From Tetradesmus obliquus (Eukaryota > Chlorophyta > Chlorophyceae > Sphaeropleales > Scenedesmaceae): a stretch of 64,000 nt of DNA. The DNA lies in assembly GCA_030272155.1 (NCBI GenBank), contig CP126201.1:3446501-3510500 (forward strand). Reading direction: 5' to 3'. Shown here one piece after another: positions 1 to 11,399 of this stretch (position 1 is its first letter; every line of letters begins with the position of its first letter). The position numbers and the translations under genes are program-made. The notes under the pieces are model-generated. The model made no database searches. It worked only from the letters and a program-made list of their open reading frames with translations, and had not been told where the DNA came from.

Positions 1-12
1 GCGTGCCTGCAG

Positions 13-379
13 GTACTTCCTAGACCCCATGAGCATGGCGCAGCGCACGCTCAGCGCGTTCCAGAAAGCCAGCATCCGCAGCATCCAGTCAGCAGTAGAT
101 GGCTGTAGCCCAGACCTGGACAGCATTGCAACAGGCGCAGCAGCCTGGCAGCAGCTGCTGCTGGCGCCGAGCGTGCACCCGCAGTGGCAGGATGCAGCAG
201 CGGGCGATGGATACAACTGCGGCGTCTTCTGCTGCCTGTACATGTGGGAAATCCTGTACCGCAGGCCCTGGGCAGGTGGTGACGTGGCAACATTCCGGCA
301 GCATGTTGCGACGCAGCTGGACTGCTGGTGGCAGCCGACAGTCGGCATGAAGCGGCGGCTGCGCAGCAGCAGCTTCTGA
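13..379 (+). CDS. C48/Ulp1-like cysteine protease, C-terminal exon (partial)
   Basis: This is the last exon of a gene that begins left of the window. The frame is open from a likely 3' splice site (AG at 11-12) to the TGA at 377-379. It encodes about 121 residues starting YFLDPM. The segment GDGYNCGVFCCLYMWE matches the catalytic-Cys block of Ulp1/SENP peptidases (family C48), where a Gln lies a few residues before Cys-Gly-Val-Phe; the Gln here may be that of PQWQD. Known family members remove SUMO or related modifiers from proteins. The His and Asp of the triad would be upstream and cannot be seen. Alternatives are a host SUMO protease or a C48 domain carried by a DNA transposon; this fragment cannot separate them. 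A T+G-rich 3' flank follows, with TGTAA at 1218-1222. Confidence 0.6.
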
Positions 380-1490
380 GGGTGCGCTGTGATGCCTGCC
401 GATATTGTCTTTGTTGCCGCTTGTTGCGCGTGCGCGTATGTGCCCCGCGCGCCCCCGTGCCAACGCATTTGTCCGCTGTTGTGCACGGCAAGAGCCTGTT
501 ATGTGTAGTGTTTGGGATCACAGGCCGCATGCATTGCATCCAATGCGCTGCTGTTGTGAACGCCGTAGGTAGCAGCCACAGCATCTGCACATCGCTGCAG
601 CAGTGCTGCTGGTGCTGCGGTGGCTGGGCATGTGAATCATCTTTGTTGGCGCCCCATGAGTAGTGTAGTGTCTTTCTCGGCTTGACTTGTTAGGCTGCTA
701 AGTGCTGACTGTGTAGGCCAGCAAAGGGGAGGGTGGGGTGCATTCATTCTGATGGTGGTGTATGGGGTGTGTAGCAGCAGTGTACCTATCCTGAGCGCGT
801 GTTCAGAGCACGCATGCCTTGTGAACTGTACAGTATTGTGTACGATACAATTTTTCTTCTTGCATTCTGCAGCCTCCCTGTCATGGAGCTAGCCTAAGTG
901 TCTGCTGGTTGATTTTCCGCTCAAACCAGTCGTGAAAGCACGCATCATCGTGGCATGACATCACAGGACGTGATAATCTGCTCTGATGAGCAGTAGGGCT
1001 ATGTATAGGCAGCACACTGAAAGCACTATCCGAAGTTGTGTTATTGATGCTGATGAAATCCTTCTTGGTGCGTGTGGAGCGCCCGCTGCACGTTTCATGT
1101 TCCCATACATGTGTGCATGTTGTGGGCGCCTGGTGTCCGTTGCAGAAGCTGCAGTTGCAGCTGCACAGCCAGGATCATGTTGCTGTGGTGTTGTGTGTTT
1201 GCAGCAAACATACCAAGTGTAACATGCCGCACGATCATGTCAACTTGCTGTGGAGTTTCTGCCTTGATTTGACCCATCCCACTGGGACCTGTGGACTGCT
1301 GAGCAGTGAAGGCAGCAGCAAACACAGCCGGCTGTAGAACCCCGTTGCAGTTAACATTTGGAAGATGGCGGCGCTCGACCAACACAACACCGAAACTGCT
1401 ACGGCTTCAAACATGACTACTGCAGTGTTCGCCTTTGCCTCAATGGCGCAACAAGCAAACCTCAACATAACAGCAGCAAACCAGGCGCCT
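380..1490. other. Convergent 3' flanks, no gene seen
   Basis: No open frame here resembles a protein. The left part, to about 1300, is T+G-rich on the plus strand, as expected for the 3' UTR and downstream flank of the protease gene. The right part becomes C+A-rich, as for the end of a minus-strand unit. In particular, no RRM-coding exon can be found on the minus strand, although the gene at 1723-3596 would need one. Confidence 0.5.
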
Positions 1491-1745
1491 GCTCACCTTA
1501 AGCTCGAACCACCCCTGGCTTAGTAACACGCTCTGCAGCCCCCATAACAGCAGGACGGTCGAACCAGCCCTCTGCCCCAACAGCGCAACAACCACACTGA
1601 AACACCGCCTGTTCACCTTGAGCTCGAACCAGCCTTCTGTTGGGTTGTAGGGGAGGGGGGGGGGTCAAAATCAACAGCGCAACAACTGAACCGCAACAGC
1701 AGCAAACAATGCGCCAGCTCACCTTGAGCTCGAACCAACCCTTGG
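1490..1745 (-). repeat. Tandem copies of the last Tat-SF1-like exon end and donor
   Basis: The sense sequence GGTTCGAGCTCAAG|GTGAG (GWFELK plus donor) lies at about 1723-1740. Degenerate copies sit at about 1612-1637 and 1495-1515, a spacing of about 105-115 bp. Each copy keeps a usable GT donor. They lie in what would be the next intron. Confidence 0.75.
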
Positions 1746-1813
1746 GCTCCTCAGCCTCCTCCAACTTGCTGCCAGCTGCAGCTGCAGCAGCACCCTCAGC
1801 GCCAGCATCCCCT

Positions 1814-1849
<36 letters not shown>

Positions 1850-3596
1850 GCAGCAGCAGCAGCAGCAGCCCCCAAATAAGCAGTCATTGAGCATGTTGGC
1901 ACATGCAGCCCACTGGGAGTCTAGTTCCGTGTCAACACACTGTGACAGTGTCAGTGCATAAAAATGTCTCATTGAGGCATAAAATTAGCCAGGCTGCATG
2001 CATGCGGCGCTAGTGGACTCGCGGTGTGCCTAGCTGTTGAGGCAGCCGTGCCTACACAACAGTTGATGCGGTGCTGAATGGTTCACCTGCTGCCTCGCCA
2101 GCAGCAGCTGCTGCAGACCCCTTGGCTTTCTTGGCTTTGCCCTGCGCGCTGTCCTTGTCAGCAGCGCGCTGTGCAGCAGATGTAGCACGGCAGGCAAGAA
2201 CAGGAGGAGGATACAGCAGCAGAAAGCGCTGAGCAACACAGGCAGGCGGCTGCGAACGCCCAGCACACCGGACTTGCACATGCTTTGGGACATCATTGTC
2301 ATGTTGTCACACTCCTGCACCACAGCCCATGTCCCCTGCAGCACCTCAGCCCCCTGTCTCATGCATGCTGCTTATTATGCCCTGATCGCCTCCCTGCATG
2401 CAATGCACATGCAGCACAACTTCCCAGGCCTCAGCATCACATGCATTCAACCAACGGCCTTACCTTGCCTTCTCCTTTCCCTTCCAGCGCTGCTGCTGCT
2501 GCCTCCTCTGCTGCACGCGCTGCTGCCAGCGTAGGAATGACTTCTTCCTCCGCCACAAAAGTCATTGCCTCCATATCATAGTCATGCTGCTGCTGCGCTG
2601 CTGCTGCTGCTGCATCTGCTGCATCTGCCTCTGCAGCAGGGACATACTTTCGAAGCTTGCGATCCCATCTGTACATCGTGCCATCATCATCTTCAAACTC
2701 TAGCTCCTCTGGGGTTGCTGCTCTGTCTGCTGCGCCGTCTGCTGCTGCTGGGTCGGCGTCTGGCGCTGTGTCATCAGCTGCACCCGCCTCTACTGCTGCT
2801 ATTGCGTTTTTGAACACATCTAGGGCGTCTGATGGCTTGCCTGTGAGCACCACTGCATGGTGCGGGTGTGCATGGCTGGGGCTGCTGAGGCTGCAGCAAG
2901 CGAGGCACAAGGCAGGGGCAGGTGTCGATGATCAGTCAGAAGTGCTGATGCAACCGCAGCGCTACGCGTGCGTGCACATCAGACAATGCAGTTAAGCCAC
3001 ATTTGAGTGCCTGCATGTGCAGCTGTGCGAGCTGAGCATGCAAGCGGGCTGCGCAGCTGCAGACATTTGCATAGAATGCAGGCAGTACAGATTGCTACAA
3101 CATGCTTCAGGTGCTGTCATTGTACTGCATCTGAACAGCGCCTTGCTCAACAAGTCTCACATCAGCATAAGCTGCCATGACACTCACCCGGCCGTAGCTC
3201 CTGCTGCTGCTGCCGCTGCTGCTGCTGCAGCTTCGCCCGCTGCTGCTGGTGCTGCTGCTGCTGCTGCCGCGCTTGCTCTATGCTGCTGCAAAGCCTTGAG
3301 CACAGGCTCAAGCTCAGGCACTTCTGAAAGCTTGTCCCAAGACGGCTTGCCTTCCTTCCAGAACACCTGCACCTCGCTCACAAGCCCAGATGCAGCATAG
3401 CCTGCAGCAGCAGCGTGAGCAGCTGTCAGCAGTAGTGCAGCAAGGTGCACTCGCAGTGACGTGGCAGGCAGAACATCAGAGGGCCGGTACAGTTTGCTTC
3501 TAGGCTATTACCTGAGAGATCTGCAATGCTGTATGGGCCCACGGGCTGCGCTTTCGGATCGAGCGTGAACCAGCAGCGCTCCTCAGGTGCTGTCAT
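1723..3596 (-). CDS. GYF-domain / Tat-SF1-like splicing factor, N-terminal part only
   Basis: Five exons can be threaded in frame on the minus strand: 3596-3512, 3401-3188, about 2840/2870-2464, 2168-2087 and 1811-1723. The start is the ATG at 3596 (MTAPEERCWFTLD). Exons 1-2 encode a GYF-like fold (WFTLDPKAQPVGPYSIADL, then GLVSEVQVFWKEG). Exon 3 has the acidic DDDGTMYRWDRKLRKYVP block typical of Tat-SF1/CUS2 homologues, U2 snRNP-associated RNA-binding proteins. Exons 4-5 are Lys/Ala-rich and end GWFELK, the point where plant Tat-SF1 proteins continue into RRM1. After that donor no RRM exon exists in the window, and the exon end is re-copied twice downstream. The gene is therefore 3'-truncated, continues beyond the window across the protease gene, or is misassembled. 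The acceptor of exon 3 is uncertain. Confidence 0.6.
1812..1870 (-). repeat. CTG microsatellite abutting a 3' splice site
   Basis: About 18 CTG units, with one CCG, run directly into the CAG acceptor of the exon starting at 1811. In this transcript orientation the run would occupy the pyrimidine-tract position. Confidence 0.8.
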
Positions 3597-4049
3597 CGCT
3601 GCCGATGCATACAATTGCAGTTATTAGCTTGGAACTATATTTATAACCGTTTCATTTTGTTGGGCACTGAACGCCGGAAACTACAGCAGACATAAGTGCA
3701 GGAATTTGAACAGCAGCTTGTTTGTTTTTTTAAAGCCCTGTCCTTCGAGGACTCTAGTCACAACAGCACGCGCATTACAGGTGGATGGGTTGCATACTGA
3801 CCAGGTTGAGGGGCACAAGCTACCCGTTCACTCCTTTGGCTGCATGCAGTTCAGAGTCCAGTGTTGCAGCCAGCAGTCCGGTCACAACTTCAAGGCCACT
3901 GCAAGTGGTCACAGATGCGCAAAAACGGATCTGGTGGTATTATGGTACACATGCAAGATATTCGCATTGCTAACGTGTTTAAAGTTTCATGCAGAGTTGT
4001 TTGTATGCACCGTGCATGTTGGCCACAAAACATCCGACCTTCCACCTGA

Positions 4050-7000
4050 CTAGGCTGGTGAGGGGTCCCCATGCTGGGCTCTGCTGCTGCTATTGCTGCT
4101 TACTTCCTGCTGCTGCTCCCGGAACCAGCGTGCTAATAGGTTCCCTTGCTGCTGCTGCTGTGCTACACTGTCGGACTGCTGCTGGTACGCCACCCTCTGC
4201 AACATCCGCTGCTGAGGGGCCGGCGCCGGCTGCAGCAACGGCTGCTGCTGCTGCTGCTGGGCTGCCTCCTGCTGCTTCTGTGCAGGCAGCACCTGTGGCT
4301 CCTTGTTTTCCCGTAGCCGCACAATGTGGTGGCCATCCTGAGTGATCTCAAGCACCTGCAGTGAGGCAGCAGCGCGGGCACAAAGTCCGCATTCACAATG
4401 TGTAGCATGTCATGCCAGCACAGACAGCACACATTCAAGATGACACATGCGGCATGCAGACTTACGAATAGGCTGCAAGTTGGAGATTTGGGTGAATTTT
4501 GCAAAAATGCAAAATGAAAAGACTGTACTGTACTGCACTCCACGCATGCAAACGCATGTGCTGCTTGAGTCATGTGCTACTTGAGCGCTGCGTGACACCC
4601 TGTCAAGACGTCTACATGGCACATAGTGCAGCGCACAAACGCTGTTTGTTTTTGCTGTGTGCAGGCCAACTGGGTTTCAGCGCCGCACCTGCACCTCCCC
4701 GTTACCGCAGCCTGCTGACAGCCCCACGTCAACGCGCAGCACCCTGCCCCCGCAGGCTCCGTTGATGCCGCGGTCCTGGATGGTGTGCCCCACCTGAACA
4801 GAAGTAAGACAGACATGGTCAGCAATATGATGATGCTATGATGCATATGATATGAACGTAGCGATGTGGAAACGATGGTAGGGTGCATGCGTCACAAGGG
4901 GTGGTGCGTAGCATTCAAGGTGGCGGACGTTCTGCATGTAATTGCGGATATCTTGCACACAGATGGTAAGCCTGGGTTTTGTTGGAAGAGCATGAGCAAG
5001 CAGGGTGTTGTTGACATGGAAAACGCAGCACATAACATGATGTAGTATGGCAAGGCAAAACAGGCGTTCCTGACACGTGGCTGCCACTCACCACCATGCG
5101 CTGCGCGCCCGGCAGCGACTCCAGCACCTGCTGCAGCTTGTCACAGTCGCAGCGATCCTCGTCACGCGCAGAGTAGTCCCTGCAGGAGCACCAGGCAGCA
5201 GCAGCGTGCAGCCACGTTACGCCAGCGCTACATTGTGAGAGAGCAATTCCTGGACAAATAAGGTGAACCTGCAACAGTAACGCAGCTCATACCACTCGCA
5301 CACCGGCATTCAAGGGACAGCAGGAAGCAGCAGAAGGATGCGTGCAGACAAAGTCAAGTGCTTCCATGCTTCCACGAAGAAGTTCGAGTGTAACAGCAGC
5401 CAATACAACTCAACTGATGCGACAAACCCACCACGGCACAGACCAGCAGCACCTGCAACTGCCTCTGCAGTGTTCAGCCACCGCAGCAGCAGCCATCCGA
5501 CACACATGTCATATTGCATAAAATCAAGCACCACCCACCTGGCCCACACCACAGCATCAGCACCCCGCAGGAACTCCGGCGGTGGCAGCCGCTTCCCGCT
5601 GCTGCTGCTGCTGCTGCTGCTGCCGGCTGGCTTGCCCATCAGCCAATCCCGCGTCTCCCTGTTGATGCGTTCAAGCCCATACTCCACATGTGAGGGCAGC
5701 ACCCCGCCGTGCACAAACAGCGTGCTGCCGACTTGCAGGACAGTGGGGTGCGGCGCGAAGAACCTGCGGGTGATGGGGCCACCTGTGAAATCCGCAGCAG
5801 CGTTGCAGGGAGCACCAAGTGAGAAAGGATTATGCAGACTATATATATAATGCGCCTGCGGCAGCTGCGGCAGCAGTGGAATGGAAAATGACTGCAGCTG
5901 TTTGCACACAAAACAACCGGACTAATCTTGTCCTACAGACAGCCTCTTGCAAACATCTTGCAGAGTATGCGGCAGGGGTCCCTCAGCACCGGCAAGCAGG
6001 CAGCAGCTATCTCTCGCAACACCAGCATACACCACCCTGCAGACAAGCAAGCAGAAATGCACCCGAGCACCCAAGCCTGGCTTGCCACCACCCACCTGGC
6101 CGCAGCGCTGCTTCCCGCATGGGGTTGTACTGCTTTGAGCTGCGCCCGCTGCTGCTGCCAGGTGCCGGCGTGTCAGGCACGCTGGCTGCATCGATGGATG
6201 CTGCTGCTGCCGCTGCTGTGTCGCTGCAGCTGCTGCACTTTGACTTGAGGCGCTGCCCAAACTGGTGCCAGCGCTTCCAGGCAGCCATCTCCAGGTCAGC
6301 ACCTGTCGGCAGCAGGTTTACAATGCGTTGCATGCTGTTTCATTCAACCAGCAGATCCATAGTTTCAGCCAGTGCAACCAACAGGCTAGCATGCAGGGGG
6401 ATACAGAAGGGCTACGCAGTTGCATGCAGGAACAGCTGGCATACTCAAGTGCAGGGTCACATGCTCACACAATGTGCCAGCAGAAACCCACACCAACGGA
6501 ATGGCCCAGAGGCTGGCATCATTCTGGATGCTACAAATGTCAAGAAATGCCCCACCTGCTGTCGCGTATCTGAAGTTGCCGCCCACGTTCATGGTCTCAT
6601 GGTTGCCGTTGAGCACGTGCAGAGCGCCGCCTGCTGCTTGGGCCTGGCGCTGCAGCCGCTCCAGCAGGAACAGCAGCTTGATCTCCTGATCTCCACGGTC
6701 CAGGATGTCGCCAACCTGCGGCACATGGCAACAGCCACAACTAACAGATTATACAGACAGTCAATGACATGACAGTGTGGCAGCCGCTCCAGCAGGAACA
6801 GCAGCTTGATCTCCTGATCACCACGGTCCAAGATGTCACCAACCTGCACCAACCACCAATGACCAAAAGATCAGAAGCGTAGTAATCAAGCAACCCAAGC
6901 ATAGCTGGGGTGCCCGCGGTTGATGACACAACAGTGTGATAGCCGCTTGAGCAGGAACAGCAGCCTGATCTCCTGATCATCCCCATCACGGATGTTGCCG

Positions 7001-8405
7001 AATTGTGAAACAAGGCAGTATGTGACGTGTGTCGTATAACTAAATAGTGAGCAATTGACAATGGTCCCCATAAGCTGTACAACACACCAACCAGCATATT
7101 ATCAGTACACGCAATCACTGCACACTGTTAGAACCGTCCCTGTTTCTGCGCACCTGCACACACACGGCGTCGCCGCCGCTCCACTGGCCCTTGTGGTCAA
7201 TCAGCCCAGCCAGCCGAAATGCACGCAGTGCCTGAGTGGCAGCAGCAGCAGCAGCAGCAGCAGCACGCGCGAGATGATCTACAGGCATGGCAGATCAAAT
7301 AACTATGCCCTCCACTGCTTCATTTGCTGGTGTTGTGCACAGCTGCCACGTGGCCTCTTCTGCTGGAACCTCCCGTCCATCCTGCTGTTTGCGCAACTGC
7401 CGCTGCGGCTGATTGTGCTAATGATGGTGCTGCTGCCGGTGCTAGTGCCGATGTTGCGCTGGTGCTGCTGCCATGCCACACCACGCCATGTCACCTTTGA
7501 CAGGTCTCCGTGCAGGTCTCCGATAGCCACCAGGCGCTTTGCTGCTGGAAGCCGCAGAGGCGGCAGCTCCTTGGGCTGCAGCCACACACACAGAACAACA
7601 CGAAGTTCAGCACACACAAGCTTGTGAGCTTGCATTGCTGCCGTGCTTGCGGGTGGTGCACAGCTGATGGCAGCATGCGTGCCGTGGTGCCGCCCCAGCA
7701 GCTGTTGCTGGCATCAGCTGCAGCACTGCACATGCAGGCGCTGGTGCAAACACCTGAAGGAATTTGCTGCCTACAGCGGACTGGCCATAGCAGCTTGCAA
7801 AGAAGCCAACTGTTGCTTGCAGGACGCCATATGCAGCTGGCACCTGATGCGCCTCCCCATGCAACATGGCATTTGCAGCCGGTATGCCTCAACGAGTGTT
7901 GCAACACACCCTGAACACGCCTATGTGCAAGCCGTGCTGCCAGGAGACAAGCCCACTAGCTGTGGTGACTGCAACTGCATGCGTGTTGAGTGAAGCTGCT
8001 GTGCTGTCGCCCATGACCGCATCTGATGAGATGCATGCAGTTCTGCAACCCTAGCAGTTCAAAGTGTCCTGCAAGCCCCTGCTGCAGCACCCTAACACGC
8101 TCCAGTCAACGGTCAAACAAGAAGACATCTCACCTCTGGATCAGGGTCCGCAATGCATGAACCAGTGTAGGCTGTATCAACCACATGGTCCACAAAGTTG
8201 GCAAACATCTGCAGGCCAACAAGCACACGGCATGCACAGCAGCTGTCAGAGGACATGCTGCGGATATGTCACTGTTTGTGGCAGGTTGAATTCAGTTGCT
8301 GAAGCCACGGACCTGTGGAAACTGCGCCTCACAGAAGCTCGCAGGTGCTGCTGTGTCTGCTGCTGCTGCTCCCCATGTCCCCATCAGGGACGATAGCAGT
8401 CCCAT
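4050..8405 (-). CDS. Shewanella-like protein phosphatase (SLP, PPP-type metallophosphatase)
   Basis: Ten exons join in frame to about 478 residues: 8405-8313, 8208-8134, 7575-7495, 7231-7154, 6715-6556, 6302-6096, 5782-5539, 5179-5092, 4793-4689 and 4355-4050. The metallophosphatase motifs appear in order: GDLHGD, GDILDRGDQE, GNHE, LFVHGG and a final GHT. The last of these precedes a loop, RVLRVDVGLSAG, typical of SLP phosphatases, which are bacterial-like Ser/Thr or Tyr phosphatases of plants, algae and protists that use two metal ions. An Ala/Ser/Gly-rich insert (exon 6), a poly-Ser linker (exon 7) and a Gln-rich tail look like trinucleotide expansions. The chosen start is the first in-frame ATG (MGLLSSLMGTWG). 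No clear chloroplast transit peptide is seen, so SLP1 versus SLP2 location is open. It is divergent from the eL27 gene. TGTAA lies at 3777-3781 (minus). Confidence 0.88.
6640..7006 (-). repeat. Three copies of the SLP GDILDRG exon start
   Basis: The genuine exon starts at 6715 and encodes VGDILDRGDQEIKLLFLLE. Two truncated copies of its first 65-70 bp, each with a remnant of the preceding CAG acceptor, lie upstream in the intron at 6781-6848 and 6940-7006. The nearer is very similar; the farther has decayed and its acceptor is weakened. Confidence 0.85.
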
Positions 8406-8749
8406 GGCGACCACCAGCGGCAGTCAGCGATATGTTGATGCTGGGCTAACAATGATCCGCTGGACGGCGTGAGTGCACCAACGTGCTGGTGACTTCACAA
8501 GGTCACAAGCGCAGGCAGGGATGACGGGTCAGAAGTGGGGAGTCAGGCTGCAGCTGAGCACTAAGTTTGACTAAGCATTTGTGGAAAAGGTGACGATATC
8601 AGCTGTGTGGCTCAGTGATGCTCGCATTTTGAAGCCCTTAAAGCTCAACCCCACGCGGTGGCCAACTTGCACAAGAAAGCCTCTGCGCCCGTCTCGCCCT
8701 CCCTCTTTGCAGCAGACAGTAAGCAGATCACGTTCTGCTGCTGATAAAA
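8406..8749. promoter_or_regulatory. Head-to-head intergenic region of SLP and eL27
   Basis: Only about 344 bp separate the two divergent start codons, so the interval probably holds both core promoters. No confident TATA box or other named element was recognised; an AT-richer stretch precedes the eL27 ATG. The assignment rests on geometry alone. Confidence 0.45.
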
Positions 8750-11335
8750 ATGGTGAAGTTCCTGAAGGTGAGCAACGGCGGCAGTGCTGCTCCCTCCCTA
8801 GGCGGCAGCAGCAGGCTGCAGAGCCCTGTGCTGATTATTATTATATCTCCTGCAGCCTGGGAAGGTGGTGATCCTTCTGTCCGGCAAGTATGCCGGCAAG
8901 AAGGCAGTCATCGTGAAGAACCACGACGATGGCACCTCTACTAGGGGCTACGGCCACGCTCTGGTGTGCGGCCTGGCAAAGGAGCCACGCAAGGTGAGGC
9001 CTTGAGGCTTTTGGTTGCTTGCAGGGGCGCCTGGCAGCCCCACAGCAGCACTGGCAGCAGCAGCAGCAAGGCCAGCAGCAGCAGGCACAGCCATGCTGGA
9101 GCTCTGCACGGGGGCAGTGCGTGCTGGATCAGCGCTGCGAGCTGCTTCGTATCATGCTGAGCTGGAAGCAGCTGCAGGGCATCCGCTGGAGCAGGGCGTG
9201 GTGCAGCAGCAGTTCAGCGGTGCTGTGCAGGCTGCTGTGAGCCAAACATCCACCACCCAGGCTGTTGGAACTGGCGACAGCAGCACTGGCAGCAGCAAGC
9301 AGCTGTGTTGCCTCGTGAACTAAGCATCATGGAAGGATGACTTTGCTTAGGGCAGAAGCGCCAGCAACGACAGCAGTGGCATCAGCAGCACCAGCACCAG
9401 TGATTGCAGTGTTGTGGGCTATCACCGGATATCCAGTGTCTTTGACACAGCAACAGCTTGCAGGCACGAGCTTGACATGGCAGCTTCCATGCCGAGCCAG
9501 CACTGTGCTTCTGGAGCAAGTGTTTGTGCTGGCACAAGCGGCAGCACCAGCAGCAGCAGCAGCGCAAGCTACAGATTTAAACAGCACTGGCCTCAGCAGT
9601 GGCAGAGAGCAGCCGGCAAGGAAACGAGCAGTTGCAGCAGCAGCAACAGCAGCCGTGGCAGTAGCCAGCAAGAGCGTTGTAAACGCTTGCAGTGCCTTTG
9701 GGCCCAGGGCTCTGCCGTGCTGCTGTGGAGCGTTTGGCAGCTGCAGTGCATGATTTGTCGACTTTTGTCGGCTTCTTTGCCGTCGCAGTAGACGCGTGCC
9801 GCTTAGTGCGTGGGCGTTGCACTTGTTGCCAATAGGATCTGCCGCCAGCGATCAGTTGATGCGCTGACCTGACAATCTGAGCAACCGCCCATATGTCCAC
9901 AACACTGGCAGCTGCCACGCTGCAGGTCACAAAATCGGCTCAACACTCCGCCTGCCGCATTACTCACACCATGCATCATTTATGCTTGGCAGTCTCTTGC
10001 TTCCTGCCACTAATGGCATGGTTGTTGCGCACATGCAGGTGACCAGATCATGCTCACATGCATGTGCCTCACCACTGCCCACCCTGCTGTCTGCCTGCCT
10101 GCCTCCTCTGCCAGGTGACCAAGCGCACCACCGCCAAGGTGCAGGCCCGCCGCAGCAGCGTGAAGACGTTCACAAAGGTGGTCAACTACAACCACATCAT
10201 GCCCACGCGCTACACGCTGGACATCGACCTGAAGGGAGTGGTCACCGCTGAGGCGCTGGAGAACAGCAGCAAGCGCACAGACGCAAACAAGGTGCGGCAG
10301 GGTGCGATGGCTTGATTGGTTGATTGCATTATGATGAAGGTGCGGTAGGGAAGCATGAGACGGCGCAGCTGTGCTGGCTGCTGGGCTGCGGGGTGCTGGG
10401 TAGATGAGAACAGCAGCAAGCGCACAGATGCAAACAAGGTGCGGCACGCGAAACATGAGATGCAGCCGCTGTGCTAGCTGCGGGGTGACTGGGAGCAAGG
10501 AAGCAGGCAGCAGCTGCAGGTTGTGGCAGCAAGGCAGTGACCTGGCCTGGACAGTCAGGGGCTGTAGGGAAACAGCTGCACAGGCGGCGGACGCTTTGCA
10601 ATATGAGCAGCAGCAGCGGCAGCAGCAGCAGCAGCAGTTACACGGCAGAAGGTCTGGTGCAGGGGCAAGGGCTACCGTTGCAGGAGCTGCCTGCTCAGGG
10701 CTGCTATGCAGCAGCAGCACCAGCACCAGCAGCAGCTGTTTGTGTGGCACAATGTTAGCCGTACTGCTGCAGCCTTCAGGGCCGCAGATGTTTGCAGCCT
10801 GGGTGCAGCCAGCAGCGGCACAGGCTGACAGGGAGCGGGGCAGCTGCAAGCAGGCAGGAGCACGCTTGTGTTGGGTGCCTACCATGACCTCTTGCTTCAC
10901 ATTCGTGCATAATATTCACTTGCAGCGGCGGTTTTGACCAAACAGTGCATTATATACTAAACAGTGCATTATATACCAGCAGCGCCATATGCAAGCGTAA
11001 CAACGTGCATGCATGCCTAGGAGAGAATGCCACCACAATGTAAAATGACGAATTTTAGACAAAGCCAGGATGCCGAAGCACGCTGTGTTTGCAGGCTATC
11101 TGCAGGCAGCCAAGCTTGTTCTCCCTTGTCAGTCAGCACGCTTTCTCTGCCACAAACCACAAGCCGTGCTGGGGAGTGAGGACATAACAGTGCACCTGCT
11201 CGCAGTAGTATTTACTGTCTCTTACTGTCTCTGTGGCTCTGCCGCTGTCGTGTGCTGCAGCAAGCGAAGGGACTTTTCGAGGAGAAGTTCAAGAGCGGCA
11301 AGAACCGCTGGTTCTTCACCAAGCTCAGGTTCTGA
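8750..11335 (+). CDS. RPL27: 60S ribosomal protein eL27
   Basis: Four exons (8750-8767, 8856-8993, 10115-10291, 11261-11335) give exactly 135 residues, the usual length of plant eL27. The start MVKFLK, joined to [18 protein letters not shown], is the conserved N-terminal KOW-type region. The end [12 protein letters not shown] is the family's C-terminus. All junctions are GT/AG and in frame. The protein is a structural component of the large cytosolic ribosomal subunit. The exons show sharp codon bias (AAG, CTG, GTC). Introns are unusually long for so small a gene (about 1.1 kb and 1.0 kb), and intron 3 contains re-copied pieces of exon 3. The 3' UTR is short, with TGTAA 60 bases after the stop. 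Confidence 0.97.
10250..10490 (+). repeat. Duplicated eL27 exon 3 end and intron start
   Basis: The exon end GAACAGCAGCAAGCGCACAG, followed by GCAAACAAG|GTGCGGCA at 10261-10297, recurs almost unchanged at 10407-10445 inside intron 3. The following intron bases (GTGCGG, then a run resembling GAAACATGAGA) also recur, and a weaker partial copy lies near 10335-10390. The donor is preserved in the copy. Confidence 0.85.
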
Positions 11336-11394
11336 GCTGGTGCCATGCACGGCGTGTTTGGGCTGTGCCGGGGCCCAACGTTTGCTGCTAGCTG

Positions 11395-11399
11395 TGTAA
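11395..11399 (+). terminator. TGTAA polyadenylation signal of eL27
   Basis: TGTAA is the standard poly(A) signal of chlorophycean algae. It lies 60 bases beyond the eL27 stop codon, within the expected distance. Confidence 0.6.

Noticed and set aside
13-379. Protease fragment as part of a virus-like or Polinton-type element
   Set aside because: Only a Ulp1-like catalytic block is visible; no capsid, integrase or polymerase sequence and no terminal repeats lie nearby.
1498-1902. Poly-Ala protein of 134 codons as a separate gene
   Set aside because: The poly-Ala tract is the intronic CTG run read in one frame; only 1723-1811 is exon.
5819-6772. Plus-strand 317-codon open frame
   Set aside because: It is antisense to well-supported SLP phosphatase exons (GNHE and the following exon).
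10325-10445. C/D-box snoRNA in eL27 intron 3
   Set aside because: A box C-like TGATGA occurs at about 10332, but no box D (CTGA) lies at a suitable distance and no terminal stem was seen.
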